The notes under the pieces are model-generated. The model saw only the letters and a list, made by a program, of their open reading frames with translations, did not search any database and had not been told where the DNA came from. Source: Ashinkailepas kermadecensis (taxonomy: Eukaryota > Arthropoda > Thecostraca > Neolepadidae). From it: DNA of 64,000 nt. Of the stretch, positions 34,262 through 43,885 are shown in pieces. Every line of letters begins with the position of its first letter. Position 1 is the stretch's first letter. A program made the translations under genes and the position numbers. The stretch is from assembly GCA_034440615.1 (NCBI GenBank), contig JAOTOM010004339.1, positions 62,001 through 126,000 of the forward strand, read 5' to 3'.

Positions 34262-34826
34262 CAGTGTCTGCTGCCCAGCCCCATCTCGTCAAACGATATG
34301 ACGCAGGGGCGCTGCATTGGCTCCATGGCCTGCACGGCCGCCTCCAGAACCTCGGCGGCAGCCTCCATCACTCCCGGTGTGACGGTGAAGGAGGGTGTCC
34401 AGCGTGAGAGCGTCGTCATGGACGGCAGTGGGGGCTCCAGCAAGTTGCTGACGTACGCGAAGGCCTGCTTTGAAATACAGCGCAGGCCCAACGCTTTGGC
34501 AACAGCCTTGCCCCCCCCCCCCACACAGATTCGGCGCTAGGTGGCCGCTTGGCGCACCTGCTCTGCCGACAACACTCCTGATTCCAGCAGCTGGTCCAGG
34601 GTCGCATCCTTCTTCGTCAGCATGACGTTGCGGCGGAGCAGACCAGACTTCTGGCGCCGCCACGTCAGACGTCACTGACGACAGATCCGCTGCAAGCGAT
34701 CCACCTTTCTCTGCAGCCGGCAGACTTTCTCCAGAGGCGTCAAAATCTGCACATCTGTCGTAGGCTGAAGCAGCGCTGGGACGTCCTCTACTGCGTCTTC
34801 GGCTCCGTCCTCAACTTCAGAGATCA
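34262..34826 (-). pseudogene. P-element/THAP9-like transposase exon, degenerate
   Basis: On the minus strand an acceptor-like TTTTCTGATTGCAG at 34827 is followed by acidic residues, then a leucine/basic coiled-coil stretch (PLEKVCRLQRKVDRLQRIC), then the DDE-domain start: SNLLEPPLPSMTTLSRWTPS, VTPGVMEAAAEVLEAAVQAM and PCVISFDEMGL. LP..TL.RW and the SFDEM motif (first catalytic Asp) are characteristic of P-superfamily transposases. A donor-like CTG|GTAAAG ends it at 34262. In-frame stops at about 34674 (TGA) and 34539 (TAG) and a G-run break it. A THAP-domain exon 6 kb upstream on the same strand (40675-40868) may belong to the same element, but linkage is not shown. Confidence 0.6.
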
Positions 34827-34834
34827 CTGCAATC

Positions 34835-36345
34835 AGAAAACAAGGCGGGCGTGTAACATATCACGACAAAAGAGAATGCTTCGTTTTCAAGATGAAAACG
34901 TCCATTGATTCAATCCCAGGTTGACATATAAAATAGAAAGGCTTGCAGAAGTGTGTGTACATGTGCATCCGAGCTTCATAATTAAAGCATTAATTCTAGA
35001 TATTACATTAAAAATGTTTCAAATTTTGATTGAACAAGCAGAACAATTCGCTTTATTGTCTTACCATAATGCTTGTGAATTGTGCATACCAGTATCATTT
35101 CAAGAGCAGAATGGCAGCTGAGCCCAACTCAAGCCCTTGCATTTATGGGTCTTGTGGGCCACTGACTATTCCTCACACATGTTATAAATGATGGTGCAGT
35201 CATTCATTTAAAAGAATGTCCATCAAGTGAGACAGGAAGGCACATATTTATACAGTGGTGAAGTTGCTGAATTACTGCATATCACACAACTACTCATATC
35301 TGAAAGGAAATTTGTCACACATCATGGGTAATGGGCCAACAGATGAGACAAGCATGTTTCACATCAAGTATAATATTCTGCTGCATACTGCAAACATGCT
35401 TCAAATATGTGCCAAATGACAAGTGTAGCACAACACTCTTCACATGAAGGCATTTGCATGCACAGTAAATGGCATGCATGTGTGGCATATGTATGGCCTA
35501 AAAGCAGCCTACACATAATGCTTCTCCCAAATTATGCCAACTGTAGGTTGTCTTCCTCTTTCCCTTGTGTAAAGTTTGACACCCTACATCATACATCTCC
35601 CAGCTATTCCTACTGTTGGATGTCTCTTGATGCAGGGTTTTAACCTGCTCAGTGGGCTATTCTTGGCATCTCACCACTACTGCCACTCCTCAAATGTGCA
35701 GGTATTTAGAAAGCATCACCTTCAATTACTTTAAATTGTTCCCAGCTATTATTTTTAATGGCGCTAGATCACTGGAAGTATGTAGTTGCATTTGCAGCAG
35801 TGTCACTTTTTAATTACCACTTATACCAATGTGCCTGGAAAATCACATCCCACATGTAGGTTAACATGGCTGTTCATCTGCTGAGATCATACAGCCCCTC
35901 TGCAACTGCTTCTGTCAGATAAGAGGAGCTTTTTGGATGTGAAGGTGAGTTAAATGTTAAAAGCAGTCTTGGTTATTCCATTAATATCAAGAACATTTTT
36001 TTCACAATGAACATACTGGACCACAGTAAGTATGGCACAGTAAGTATTCAAGTTTGGAGTAAGTAAGTAGAGCACAGTAAGTATTAAATAAGTTATGTTT
36101 ATGTTGCATGACCACATTGTAAGCTCTTTGACAACCAATGGTGGCAATCTTGATATAACGTCTGAATCTGCTAACAAACAAATCATTCAAATCGCAGATG
36201 GTTTCCATGTTGCGATTGTATGACAGTAGTCCTGACACAAATGTTATACAAAAAAACATTCCAAGAGTGCTTATACAATATTTACAGCAAATAAGAAGTG
36301 GCATTCAGCCAATATTTCAATGCGTAATGCCACTGCCACACCGAG
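34835..36345. other. Intergenic or intronic, nothing recognised
   Basis: AT-rich. If the transposase exon and the THAP exon form one gene, this would be intron sequence. No open frame matches a known family. Confidence 0.45.
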
Positions 36346-36350
36346 GACCA

Positions 36351-36660
36351 CTTCAGGGGCTCAGCTGGTTAGAGTGCTGACCTACACTGGTCTCCCCAGT
36401 CCCAGCAAGACAGGGTTCAAGTCACTTCACACACTTGAATTTAGCCCCCGACTGAGAGGGTCAGTTGGCAACTGGCCTGATAGGGCCGTGGATGAGCTAC
36501 CAGGGCAGCAGTGTCAGTGCATTGACAGCATGTTAAACCAGTTGTCAAAATTCTGCCATTGAACTGGAATGAATTGCCTGTGTGGTGGGGCAAGGGTTCA
36601 TGCAACAATCCCTGATGAGCAATATGACCCTGGTTCATAAAGCCACCCCAGCAAGAATGC
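36351..36660 (+). mobile_element. tRNA-derived SINE, copy 1
   Basis: The tRNA-like head has the A-box-like GGGGCTCAGCTGGTTAGAGT and the B-box-like GGGTTCAAGTC, followed by a body (CAGTGCATTGACAGCATGTT; CAAAATTCTGCCATTGAACTGG) and an end near CCTGGTTCATAAAGCCACCC. The whole unit recurs in opposite orientation at 37628-37932, which establishes it as one repeat family. Confidence 0.88.
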
Positions 36661-37627
36661 AGACTTTTTTTTATCAGACAAGCAATGGGGATAACAATCT
36701 AAATATACAGCATTTGTCTGCATTAATATATTTACAAGACAAACATTACACATAGTTTGCCCTCATACAGCTGAAGAGGTTAAGCTAGCTTAGGTCATTT
36801 TATATTTGTAATATTTTGAAGACATAAAATTATGCTTGAAATTTTACCTCTGGGTGGGTTGAGGATAGTTTTTTCTAAGAGTGTTTTGCCAAGGCTAGGT
36901 TACATTTTTAACACATTGTTTGTGATGCTGTACAACCAAACTCAAATATTGATTTTGGTGCAATTTTGCTCTGAAATTAAAGGGGTACTATTGCACTTTA
37001 GGGCATTCACAAGACAAGTTGTACACACATTTTACCTTTATGATGCAAGCAAATGGATTTGGCTAGGTTAAGTTAGGTAACTTGTAACTATAAAAAAATA
37101 CAATCTTAATATATAAAGATTTTCCCCACAAAACAGGTTGGCTTGGTGAGCATAGGTTGGGTTGTGTCTACTTAAGTACTAAAAATTTAATGACAAAAAT
37201 GCCATATTTTTCATTCAATATAAAAATGGCATGGTTTGCTATGTAATGGTGCATTTTATTTTGCTTTAAAAAAATATATTCCATGCTATGTTGCCCAACT
37301 CAAAGCCTTGTTCAATATTAATTTGTCCCACCAAATGAAAAGCAAGCATTTGCAAAGGAAATGAGTGGCCATATCAGCATAATCATGTTTATAAATGTTG
37401 CATTGGACATGTGTCCTCAAAACTTCAAAAATTGCTGCATATGAGTTGGCATGTGAAGTCTAGCATTCAATCTCATTGCAGTTTGTTTGCAACATGCAAG
37501 TTCACATTCTACAGTCTGGCAGACTCTCACATCATTACTTTGAGCCATCACCAGCATAACCTCAACACAACTGACTTAACTTGCTTGTGATCAGCCAACT
37601 GGATTTTTTTTAAATCCAAGTTCTTGC
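36661..37627. other. AT-rich spacer between two SINE copies, nothing recognised
   Basis: No coding potential, and no RNA-like or transposon signature beyond short AT-rich words. Confidence 0.45.
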
Positions 37628-37932
37628 ATGGGTTGCTTCATGAACCAGGGTAGTATTGCTAAGCAGAGCTTGTTGCACGCACCATGGCCTCACCACCCAA
37701 TCCATGAACTCCAGTTCAACAGCAGAATTTTGACAAGAAGTTAAATATGCCATCAATGCACTGACACCACCACCTGGTAGCCCATCCCCAGCCTTATCAG
37801 GCTAACTGCCACCCAACCCTCCCAGTCAGGGTTAAATGTGAGCATGTGAAGTGAAAGCAAACCTTGTGTTGCCAGGGCAGGGGAGACCAGTGCAGGGCAG
37901 CACCCAAACCAACTGAGCCACCAGGGCAGCAG
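37628..37932 (-). mobile_element. tRNA-derived SINE, copy 2
   Basis: The minus strand starts CTGGTGGCTCAGTTGGTTTGG, keeps CAGTGCATTGATGGCATATT and CAAAATTCTGCTGTTGAACTGG, and ends ACCCTGGTTCATGAAGCAACCC. It is roughly 75-80% similar to copy 1 by eye. Confidence 0.86.
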
Positions 37933-38536
37933 TCTGTTGCTTATATTTTCTACATACAAGAATGGAACTAAGGATTTTTAAGCAAATGCAGTGTTGATTG
38001 ACCTAGTTTGGAAAAAAATGTATCTAGGCTGAACAAACCTATCCTGCCCACCCACATCAGGCACCTATCCCTGCACCAATTTCCACACCACACTGACAAG
38101 ATCTTGTCACAGGTTGAAGTGCCATGCTGATGCTTTGCAGTCTTGCAACAAACTATGGAATCACCATATAGGTAACCTACCTACATAACCTCAAGTTCTC
38201 AAAGCACACTGTGGCTCATATGACTGGAAAAATATTGGCCCTTATGTACATTATCACCTAGATGGATTTCAGGTAAGCTTTGTTGAGATGCATACTGACC
38301 TAGGCATCACAGTAGATAAAAACTTGCATTTCCATCAACACATTGCTGGCATAGTACAGAAAGCTGGAAGTATGGCTGGCAACCTACTAAGTTCTACTTT
38401 TTGACTTTCTCCTGAATTTATGAAAACCCTATACATTACTCATGTCAGCCTCTTTTGGAGTGTATTTGGAATACAGGTTACATAAGTGACTTAAGGCAAC
38501 TAGAATCAGTACATAGGAGGTGGACACGAAACAGAG

Positions 38537-38600
38537 GTTGGTTGGTTGGTTATTTGGGTTTAGGGGCGCATCGACTGCGTTGGTCATACAGCGCCCATAT
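38537..38600 (-). mobile_element. Ultra-short LINE-tail retroposon, copy 3
   Basis: A 64-bp insertion that starts with (GTTG)n on the plus strand and ends GCGCCCATAT, flanked by perfect 9-bp direct repeats GAAACAGAG (38528-38536 and 38601-38609). Removing it and one repeat rejoins the interrupted LINE sequence. Confidence 0.9.
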
Positions 38601-38651
38601 GAAACAGAGGGATGGAAGGTCTGGATTATGGTGCCAGATTACAGAAACTAG

Positions 38652-38712
38652 GTTAGTTAGTTAGTTATTTGGGCTTTAGGGCGCTTCGACCAGAATTGAT
38701 CATTCGTGCCCA
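38652..38712 (-). mobile_element. Ultra-short LINE-tail retroposon, copy 4
   Basis: A 61-bp insertion with (GTTA)n at one end and a diverged hairpin at the other, flanked by perfect 11-bp direct repeats ACAGAAACTAG (38641-38651 and 38713-38723). Confidence 0.9.
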
Positions 38713-39030
38713 ACAGAAACTAGGTCTGTAATTGGTGAAAGGTATTGATTTGAGCAGACATTATCAAATGTTGGAATATTTTTCATGGCCATTCTGCCAT
38801 TAAGATCCCCGACATGTTTGTGCTGGCACCATTGGTGAACACACGTGGACACTCAATGAAATTGGCTCACAGGCATGCATCAGTGGATTGTAGGAATAAA
38901 TTTGTTTAGCCTCAGATGCTGTGCCACCTGGAACTCATTGCCTGATGATGTAGTAGCCTTAACAGACCTGGGTGCATTTAAAGCTGCACTGCACTCAAAT
39001 CTCTGCACATTGTTGTACAAATATACTGAA

Positions 39031-40674
39031 TAGATTAACCATGATAATATACTAATCGAACTTGAAGAGCAGCTTTACTTCTCTATATTCAGAATATAGA
39101 GATCTCTATATATCTTTATATTCAATCTCTGCATTTAATCTCTATGTTCAATCTCTATATCCTCTTTTTCAGAAATCTTGACTGACAACAAAATATTAGC
39201 AGATGTAGTGGATACTCTAAGCATACAAATTTTGCTTAAGGTACACATTCCAATCCCATGTCTTGCCCTCTCTATCTGATAACCATATTTTCTTTAATCT
39301 AGGGGACTGGCATACCTGCAGATCAGAGTGGGAAACTTACTTTCCGAGTTGGGAGCAGGAGTGCATTCCAATTTCTTCTGGAGTACATTTTCATGGACAT
39401 TATTTTTTGTATGCATGGAATCTGTTTACCAGTAACCAACCATAAAAAGCTAAATCAATACCTACATAATATGCATAAGTAATATTATTCTCATTTTTGT
39501 TCAAATAAAATGTAAAAACATAGGAACAAAGAAGTGAACAATGGATGGCACTGCCCAGCAATGACTTGCAATAATCAGCACTGTTTCGTTTCTCATAACT
39601 CACAAGAGCAATGTGCTTGCCTTTCACTTTTGGTCTCAGTGCAAGGCTAGCCATATGAAAAACAAACAAAAATACTTCACACTTCACCCTCAGCTCAGAG
39701 CTCACACCTACCTATGCATCCAATTTCCCACGTAACACAAACGCAACTCCGCTACCGCACATGCCACAGTTGGATGTGATCAAAGCAAAGGATCAGTCAA
39801 GGTCTTGTGTTTGCAGCATGACACTGTTAACCACATGTTCAAAGTTGCTAATGGTTGTCATATAAAAAATACCTTGCATTGATTAATCAACACATATTTC
39901 AGAACAGAAAATGCCAATTCTGATCTGTGGCTTCCGGGGCTCCGGAGAACGTCTCTTAAAACTGCCAAACTTTCCCACTATATGGGTGGCAGGAACACCG
40001 GTTTTCAAGGCGCTGCTCAAAAGCCGGAGAACAGTGTACTCAGTGTGCATGCGCATCATCTTGCAAGTTGCTGTTGGCACTGTTGTTGGCAATTCCGGTG
40101 GTTGAGATTGATGGAGTGTAAGCCTGTGGTCCGGCTGCTGACTGATACAAAAAGTGGTTAGTTTGAGTGGTGACTAAGTGTTTTTTGGGTGTCATTCTGT
40201 TTGTTTTTATTGATATCTTTGTCACCAAAATTGCATCAGAGTACATGTGAAGCCCATCCTATCCAGTATGAACCTGGAGTGCAAAAATGTTTTCAGAGAT
40301 AAAATATCTTAAGAAGTGCCTTAATTCCCACCCTGCTGCAGATACTGGCTCCCCTTGATCAGGCACAGAACTCATCTATGGGTGAGTGATGCTTGCGTAT
40401 ATGGGGACTCAACCAGGTGAGAGAACCTGTCTGCATACCAAGATAGGTATGCAGAGAAAATACAGGCAGTTAATTGCAGGTAGAAATGTTAAATAAATGA
40501 ATAAATATTCATATTTAATATATGTTTATCAATATTTATTTATACTAAATATTGAATTAGAATTACCCACTTGAAATTTTGAGCATTTCTACAAATACCC
40601 TGAGCCCGGTTGCCAAAGCAAGTCACAGAACTTGAATTCCAATTGTTTAAATGAACAAATGACTAGGTACCTAC
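39031..40674. other. No gene recognised
   Basis: AT-rich, with CTCTATATTC repeats near 39.1 kb and a small GC-richer patch near 39.92-40.14 kb. Open frames there match nothing I know. Confidence 0.45.
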
Positions 40675-40868
40675 CTTGATGGAATGTTCACAGACGGAAT
40701 AGCGTTCTTGCGCAGGAACAAGTTCATCCGGTCCTGTCTCGCACACAGGTGCACCCACTCTGCTCTCCTTTTTGCATCTTTCGGAAAATTAAAATACGAG
40801 ATGTCAGGATTGTTCCTGAAAGATGAAGTACACTTAGCCACAGAGCAGTATCCCATTACTACGAGCAC
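40675..40868 (-). pseudogene. THAP zinc-finger exon lacking the second metal-binding pair
   Basis: From an ATG at 40868 the minus strand reads MLVVMGYCSVAKCTSSFRNN, then DISYFNFPKDAKRRAEWVHL and CARQDRMNLFLRKNAIPSVN, and ends at a donor-like CATCAAG|GTAGGT. This matches a THAP domain: the first two Cys, FPKD, the invariant Trp, and the closing basic-AxPSxxxP segment. The stretch that should carry the last Cys and His (usually C-x2-H-F) is missing between CARQDR and LFLRKNA, so the zinc site cannot be complete. THAP domains are the DNA-binding module of P-element transposases. An orphan host THAP gene is the alternative. Confidence 0.6.
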
Positions 40869-40990
40869 CTAATCAAAGACCAGAAAATCCTATACTATAT
40901 CGTACGCAGCCGCAACACCACCAGACATTTGAAAGCGTGAAAGTCGGTTGTATTCTGGCGCAAGGAAATGCGCAGGAAACGTCTAACGAG

Positions 40991-40998
40991 TGACGTCA
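40991..40998. promoter_or_regulatory. Consensus CRE, TGACGTCA
   Basis: A perfect 8-bp CREB/ATF palindrome about 125 bp upstream of the THAP exon start codon, in a locally GC-richer stretch. A promoter role is inferred from position only. Confidence 0.3.
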
Positions 40999-40999
40999 G

Positions 41000-42520
41000 A
41001 AATTAAAGTGGCCCTATGGCCGCTGAAGGGACGGTTCCCCCCTGAGTAGTAATATGTAAAGGGCCTTCAGTAGTAATGTCGGTAGTGTGAACGCTAAACG
41101 CACATGCGCCAGATTCTAGTATAAAAAACGCCATTTATGGTTCTTTGAAAGTTAAAAATGAGCTTGAAGTGTTCCTGAGAAAAAATGGGAAATTGGAAAA
41201 GTTCATTACAGAGGCCAAGACCAGTAAAAACATGTTGAACTTCATAATTAGTATTTATGTACTGGACCATCTACAAAAGGACATTTTCTCGACCCTGTTA
41301 AGTCATTGGGATTTCACGACGGTGGATTCGGCTACAACCGCAATCAGCTGTTGCGAACCTGGTCACCCCGCCCAAAGGTCCCGCCGCGAACTGGGCAAGG
41401 CCCTTTACGAAATAGCTGTGTGTGTTTCTGACTATGCTGGGCGTTACACTCAAAGTAACTAGAAGTAAAAGTTAACAATGGTCACTACCATACGCTCTTC
41501 AAAGGATACTCACACCAACTTCTAAAAACTGCCAAGGTTTGAGAAACTATAAGATTTGTGGCTGGATTCTCGCGCTGAGTGCTGGAAGGTGAGCACTTAC
41601 CCACTTGGGTAGGTTGGGGAAGAGGGGCAGTTTCCGAACACTTAAGACATTATGCAACAAATAGCTCTACTGCTGCTTCGGAACGGCCGGACCAGTAATT
41701 GTGCGGTGTTTACCGAATGCAAAAATGAACAAGATATGCATATTCAAACAGTTCCTTTGGATGTAAATCCTCTAGCCACTTGCAAAGAGCAACTTTAAAA
41801 CCATTCTTTTGTAGTGGTGTGCCGTATTCCGAACAAGAAAGTGTGGTTGTGCAGGATTACGAACACTAGTTGTCTAGTTTCCTGAACATGTTAATGAAGA
41901 AAATATATCACCCACATAATTGTTTTATTTCATGACAAAAGTTAATTTGCAGGTTTCTAGGAAATTTGTCTATCATAATCCTTCACACATTTATTGATGA
42001 GCTGCTCTATATGTGCTGGCAGGGCAGGTATAGAAAGAGCATTCAATGACAGATGGAGTTTATTTTATTTTTAGCTTTTTAATTGAAGATGGTGCACCTG
42101 ATCTGACCAAATAGTGAGGATGATGGGTTAATATGTACTTGTCATTCATGCAATACTGGGAACAGCCTCCCCCTCACAGTGGAAATTCCCTAGTGGGGGC
42201 AGGGGCAGATCCAGTAATATCATCAAGGTATTTGTCTAGAGGGGAGCACAATTTTATCTGTGGGATGCCACTGGAAATGTCCCTGAAGGGATGTCTGGGG
42301 AAAAATGATGAAAAACGAGTGGTTGCATCTTCTTAGTCACGTTCATAAACATCATATTCTGAAAAACAATTCCAAAAAATCCCAAAACACCTTTTATAAA
42401 AAAAAAATTACCCAAAATTGTGTATGCATCCCTGTTTGGAGGAGGGGACAGCCCCTGGCATTGGTCCCCTGGCATAGTTTTGTCTCATAGGTTTCCTTTT
42501 AACAAGCAGATTTTTAGCTT
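41000..42520. other. No gene recognised
   Basis: Contains a 105-codon open frame (41145-41462, plus strand) with no familiar motif; it is the only sizeable frame and I do not assign a function. The rest is AT-rich. Confidence 0.4.
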
Positions 42521-42522
42521 CT

Positions 42523-42830
42523 AGAATTATTGATCGGCCACGTGGACGCTTTGTAGACGGGTGGAGTGGCCACGTGGCTTAGGTTTCTGTTAGCATAGAG
42601 GAATAAGTCTGCCTGCTTGGTGTTTAAGTTTAAGATTAAAATAGAGAGCATAAATTACACTAGGTAGTTTCAAGAATTATTGATCGGCCACCTGAACGCT
42701 TTGTAGACGGCTGGCGCGGCCTCATGGCTTAGGTTTCTGTAGTGTATAGGAATAAGTCAGTGATTTTTGGTGTTTAAGTTTAAGATAGAGATTAGGACTA
42801 AAATAGTGAGCTTAAATTACCACTAGGTAT
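42523..42830 (+). promoter_or_regulatory. CR1 5' UTR with two ~150-bp tandem monomers
   Basis: AGAATTATTGATCGGCCAC begins both units (about 42523 and 42673). Both contain GCTTTGTAGACGG, GGCTTAGGTTTCTGT and GGTGTTTAAGTTTAAGAT, and both end with CACTAGGTA. Tandem 5' monomers are the usual internal-promoter arrangement of LINEs (established); promoter activity here is inferred. Confidence 0.75.
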
Positions 42831-42994
42831 ATTTTCAATATACTGGTGTAATTGGAAAGGTATCTAGGCTTTTTTATTATTTTTGTTAAATTAAAAAAAA
42901 ATATATATTTAGTTTGGTTTAGTTGGAGTTTGTAGCTGGTGGGAGTCGGGATAACTTTAGATTTAAAAAAAAAGAGAAAAAGATAAGGAAAAAA

Positions 42995-43885
42995 ATGGAA
43001 GGTGACTGTGGGAAGTGTAAGTGTATGGTAGTCATTGGGGACTTGAGCAAGAAAGTAGATATGTTAGTAAGGGAGGTGGAGCGCCTGAAGTGTTTGGTGG
43101 CAGGGCCCGCCATAGGAAATGTCAGTCAGGCAAGCCAGGTGCAGGCGACTTGGAGTGATAGGGATGGAGATAGTATGGACCATGATAGTGGAGAGTGGAA
43201 AGTAGCTAGACACCAGAGTACGAGACTAGCTTTAAGGAAAATTGACAATGGTATTGAAACTAATAATAGGTTTGAGGTACTGTAGGAGAGAGATAGTAAT
43301 GCTGCTAAGGAGGAACGTAGGAATGACCAGGTAGCTGATGATAGAGAGGGAGAGGTTTTAGTTATAGGGGACTCAAGAGTGAGGTACATGGACCGTACTT
43401 TTTGTAGCAGGAACCCCAACAAATGGACTCGTGTTTGCTACCCAGGGGCCCAGGTAAAGGATGTTGGTGACAGGAAAGAAGGAGTAATGAAGGGTAGTGG
43501 AGAGAGCACAACAGTAATTGTGCAGGTTGGTGTAAATGATGTAGGAAAAGCAAAAACAGAGGAAGCAATACAAGAATATAGGGCTTTGATAGGTAGGTTA
43601 GCTGTAAGCAGGAAACGAGGAATGGTAACATCCATCCTCCCTATGGTTAACGCAAGCATAGAGTGTTACTCAAGAGCCATTGGGCTGAATACCAGGATGG
43701 CCAAGATTTGTAAGGAACTTGGGGTGGGGTTCTTGGATTTGTGGGGGGATTTCTGGGGTAAGACTGAAATGTTTGCATTAGATGGGTTACATTTGAGCAA
43801 GAGAGGAGTTGAATTGCTCAGAAATAGGTATGAGGAGGCTCTCAATAGGAAACAGGGAAACTGGGCAGGTCATGGGGGGATGTAG
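42995..43885 (+). pseudogene. CR1 ORF1 with SGNH/GDSL esterase domain, one premature stop
   Basis: From the ATG at 42995 the product starts with a Cys-rich segment (GDCGKCKCM) and a short coiled coil (LSKKVDMLVREVERLKCLVA). A single in-frame TAG at 43283-43285 follows, after which the same frame continues to 43885. The C-terminal half is an SGNH-hydrolase fold with all signature blocks: VLVIGDSRVR (nucleophile Ser), VIVQVGVNDVG (Asn block) and FALDGLHLSKRG (Asp-x-x-His). Esterase-type ORF1 proteins are typical of CR1 elements. The frame is also open upstream to a TTG at 42923. Confidence 0.85.

Larger units (their letters stand above)
38200..39030 (+). pseudogene. LINE RT C-terminal fragment with nested retroposons
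   Basis: Reads TDLGITVDKNLHFHQHIAGI, then SPEFMKTLYITHV, CIWNTGYISDLRQLESVHRR and TRGHSMKLAHRHASVDCRNK, and in another frame SLRCCATWNSLPDDVVALTD. These are the post-RT segments of a CR1-like non-LTR element, with at least two frameshifts and stops. Two ultra-short retroposons (38537-38600 and 38652-38712) interrupt it, so they are younger. Confidence 0.8.

Noticed and set aside
33750..41066. Inverted words GTCCCTTCAGC (33750 and 41026) and AAGGCCCTTTACATA (33992 and 41056) as terminal repeats of a P element
   Set aside because: Their order relative to the supposed ends is inconsistent, a related word also occurs near 41397, and no 8-bp target duplication is visible.
41145..41462. A 105-codon gene of unknown function
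   Set aside because: No recognisable motif, no splice or promoter context and no second copy in the window. It is recorded only within the surrounding unannotated stretch.
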